From the NCBI GenBank assembly GCA_020433805.1, contig JAGRBZ010000042.1, forward strand, positions 1-33,575: a DNA stretch of 33,575 bases, given 5' to 3'. Of the stretch, positions 33,163 to 33,575 are shown in pieces. The notes beneath the pieces are model-generated. The model searched no databases. It saw only the letters and a program-made list of their open reading frames with translations, and was not told the DNA's origin. The translations under genes were made by a program, and so were the position numbers. The DNA comes from Anaerolineae bacterium. Its GTDB lineage: Bacteria > Chloroflexota > Anaerolineae > 4572-78 > J111. Positions within the stretch are counted from its first letter, which is position 1. Every line of letters starts with the position of its first letter.

Positions 33163-33575
33163 ATGCCTTTCAAAACGCTATCGAAAAACCATATACGCCT
33201 GCTCGGTCTGGCCCTTATTCTGGCCGGGCTGCTGCTCAACGCATGGACGCTAACCGCCCTCTTTTCCTCCGATGGCGTTCTCAGCCCGCGCAGCGTGGCC
33301 ATCATCTGGATAGCCGATGTTGCGCTGGTGCTGGTCGGGCTGGTGCTGGCACTCTCCGGTTCTTTTGGCACACTGCTCAACGCGCTGGTGGGCATAGCTT
33401 TTACTGCGCTGCTGCTGTACGGGATCGAGATGTTCTACTACCGGCTCAACCATCCGAGCGCACCGCCCGAGGCCAATGCTGCCGCGCCTCCACCCATCCA
33501 TCACGAGGGCGATTATACCCAGGACTTTACCCGCCAGGATGCGCTGCTGGGTTACGTCGTTCGGCCCGATGCCCA
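33163..33575 (+). CDS. Multi-pass membrane protein, 3' end outside window
   Basis: The frame from ATG 33163 stays open to the window edge (137 codons seen). It encodes three hydrophobic helices: about 13-37 (LLGLALILAGLLLNAWTL), 48-68 (VAIIWIADVALVLVGLVLAL) and 72-92 (TLLNALVGIAFTALLLYGIE), then a proline/alanine-rich loop and the segment FTRQDALLGYVVRPDA. The D-x-L-L-G-Y-x-x-R-P pattern often precedes SGNH-type hydrolase domains in membrane-anchored envelope-modifying proteins; that is a guess, since the rest lies outside. There is no clear ribosome site, so the start is moderately supported. Confidence 0.7.
   Translation, partial: MPFKTLSKNHIRLLGLALILAGLLLNAWTLTALFSSDGVLSPRSVAIIWIADVALVLVGLVLALSGSFGTLLNALVGIAFTALLLYGIEMFYYRLNHPSAPPEANAAAPPPIHHEGDYTQDFTRQDALLGYVVRPDA

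Overview
The window looks like a chromosomal stretch from a member of the Chloroflexota (Anaerolineae-like). This is inferred from gene content, not from a marker gene: giant BTAD/STAND regulators in tandem, a membrane-anchored SH3b protein with the Pro/Thr-rich linkers common in that phylum, a trypsin-STAND-WD40 giant, a WXG100 protein, and mid-range base composition. I found no rRNA, tRNA or CRISPR array.

Layout. 1-8160: two tandem paralogous signalling giants on the + strand; the first is cut by the window edge, the second joins a SARP/BTAD regulator, an alpha/beta hydrolase, an NB-ARC NTPase, TPR-like helices and a Ser/Thr kinase in one chain. 8161-9871: a structured leader, a secreted two-module protein, and an intergenic region with a MITE-like element. 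9872-11987: an OmpR-type response regulator and its histidine kinase with overlapping stop/start. 12202-14107: small accessory genes (RibD/DHFR-like reductase, GNAT, DUF3303-like, and a membrane protein split by an in-frame stop). 14193-16646 (-): a chemotaxis receptor. 16904-17995: a short Rho factor followed by a C-rich, G-poor tract. 18062-19009 (-): an SH3b protein. 19285-20783: a small unknown protein and a site-2-protease-like membrane protein with TPRs.

20792-23206 is a decayed toxin-antitoxin island on the - strand: vapB, a frameshifted vapC, a truncated HTH antitoxin fused to a duplicated vapC tail, brnT-brnA, and three fragments of one DUF2726-type gene. The fragments and a ~100 bp duplication suggest repeated recombination.

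23234-28895 (-) is the most interesting locus: a trypsin-co-occurring-domain (Trypco1-like) protein followed by a 1746-residue protein with an intact-looking serine protease triad, an nSTAND P-loop NTPase, a transmembrane helix, about 13 WD40 blades and a C-terminal beta-rich domain. This layout predicts a sense-and-execute biological conflict (anti-phage or cell-death) module. A 21-codon ORF with a good ribosome binding site and a 14 bp perfect palindrome lie upstream.

29413-32417: three 11 bp repeats at an exact 22 bp period, a strong terminator, an HU-like DNA-binding protein (-), and on the + strand a WXG100 protein with a long C-terminal domain followed by a protein resembling EspG-type chaperones, suggesting a type VII secretion substrate/chaperone pair. 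32418-33162 is gene-free and holds three inverted-repeat elements. A multi-pass membrane protein starts at 33163 and runs off the window.
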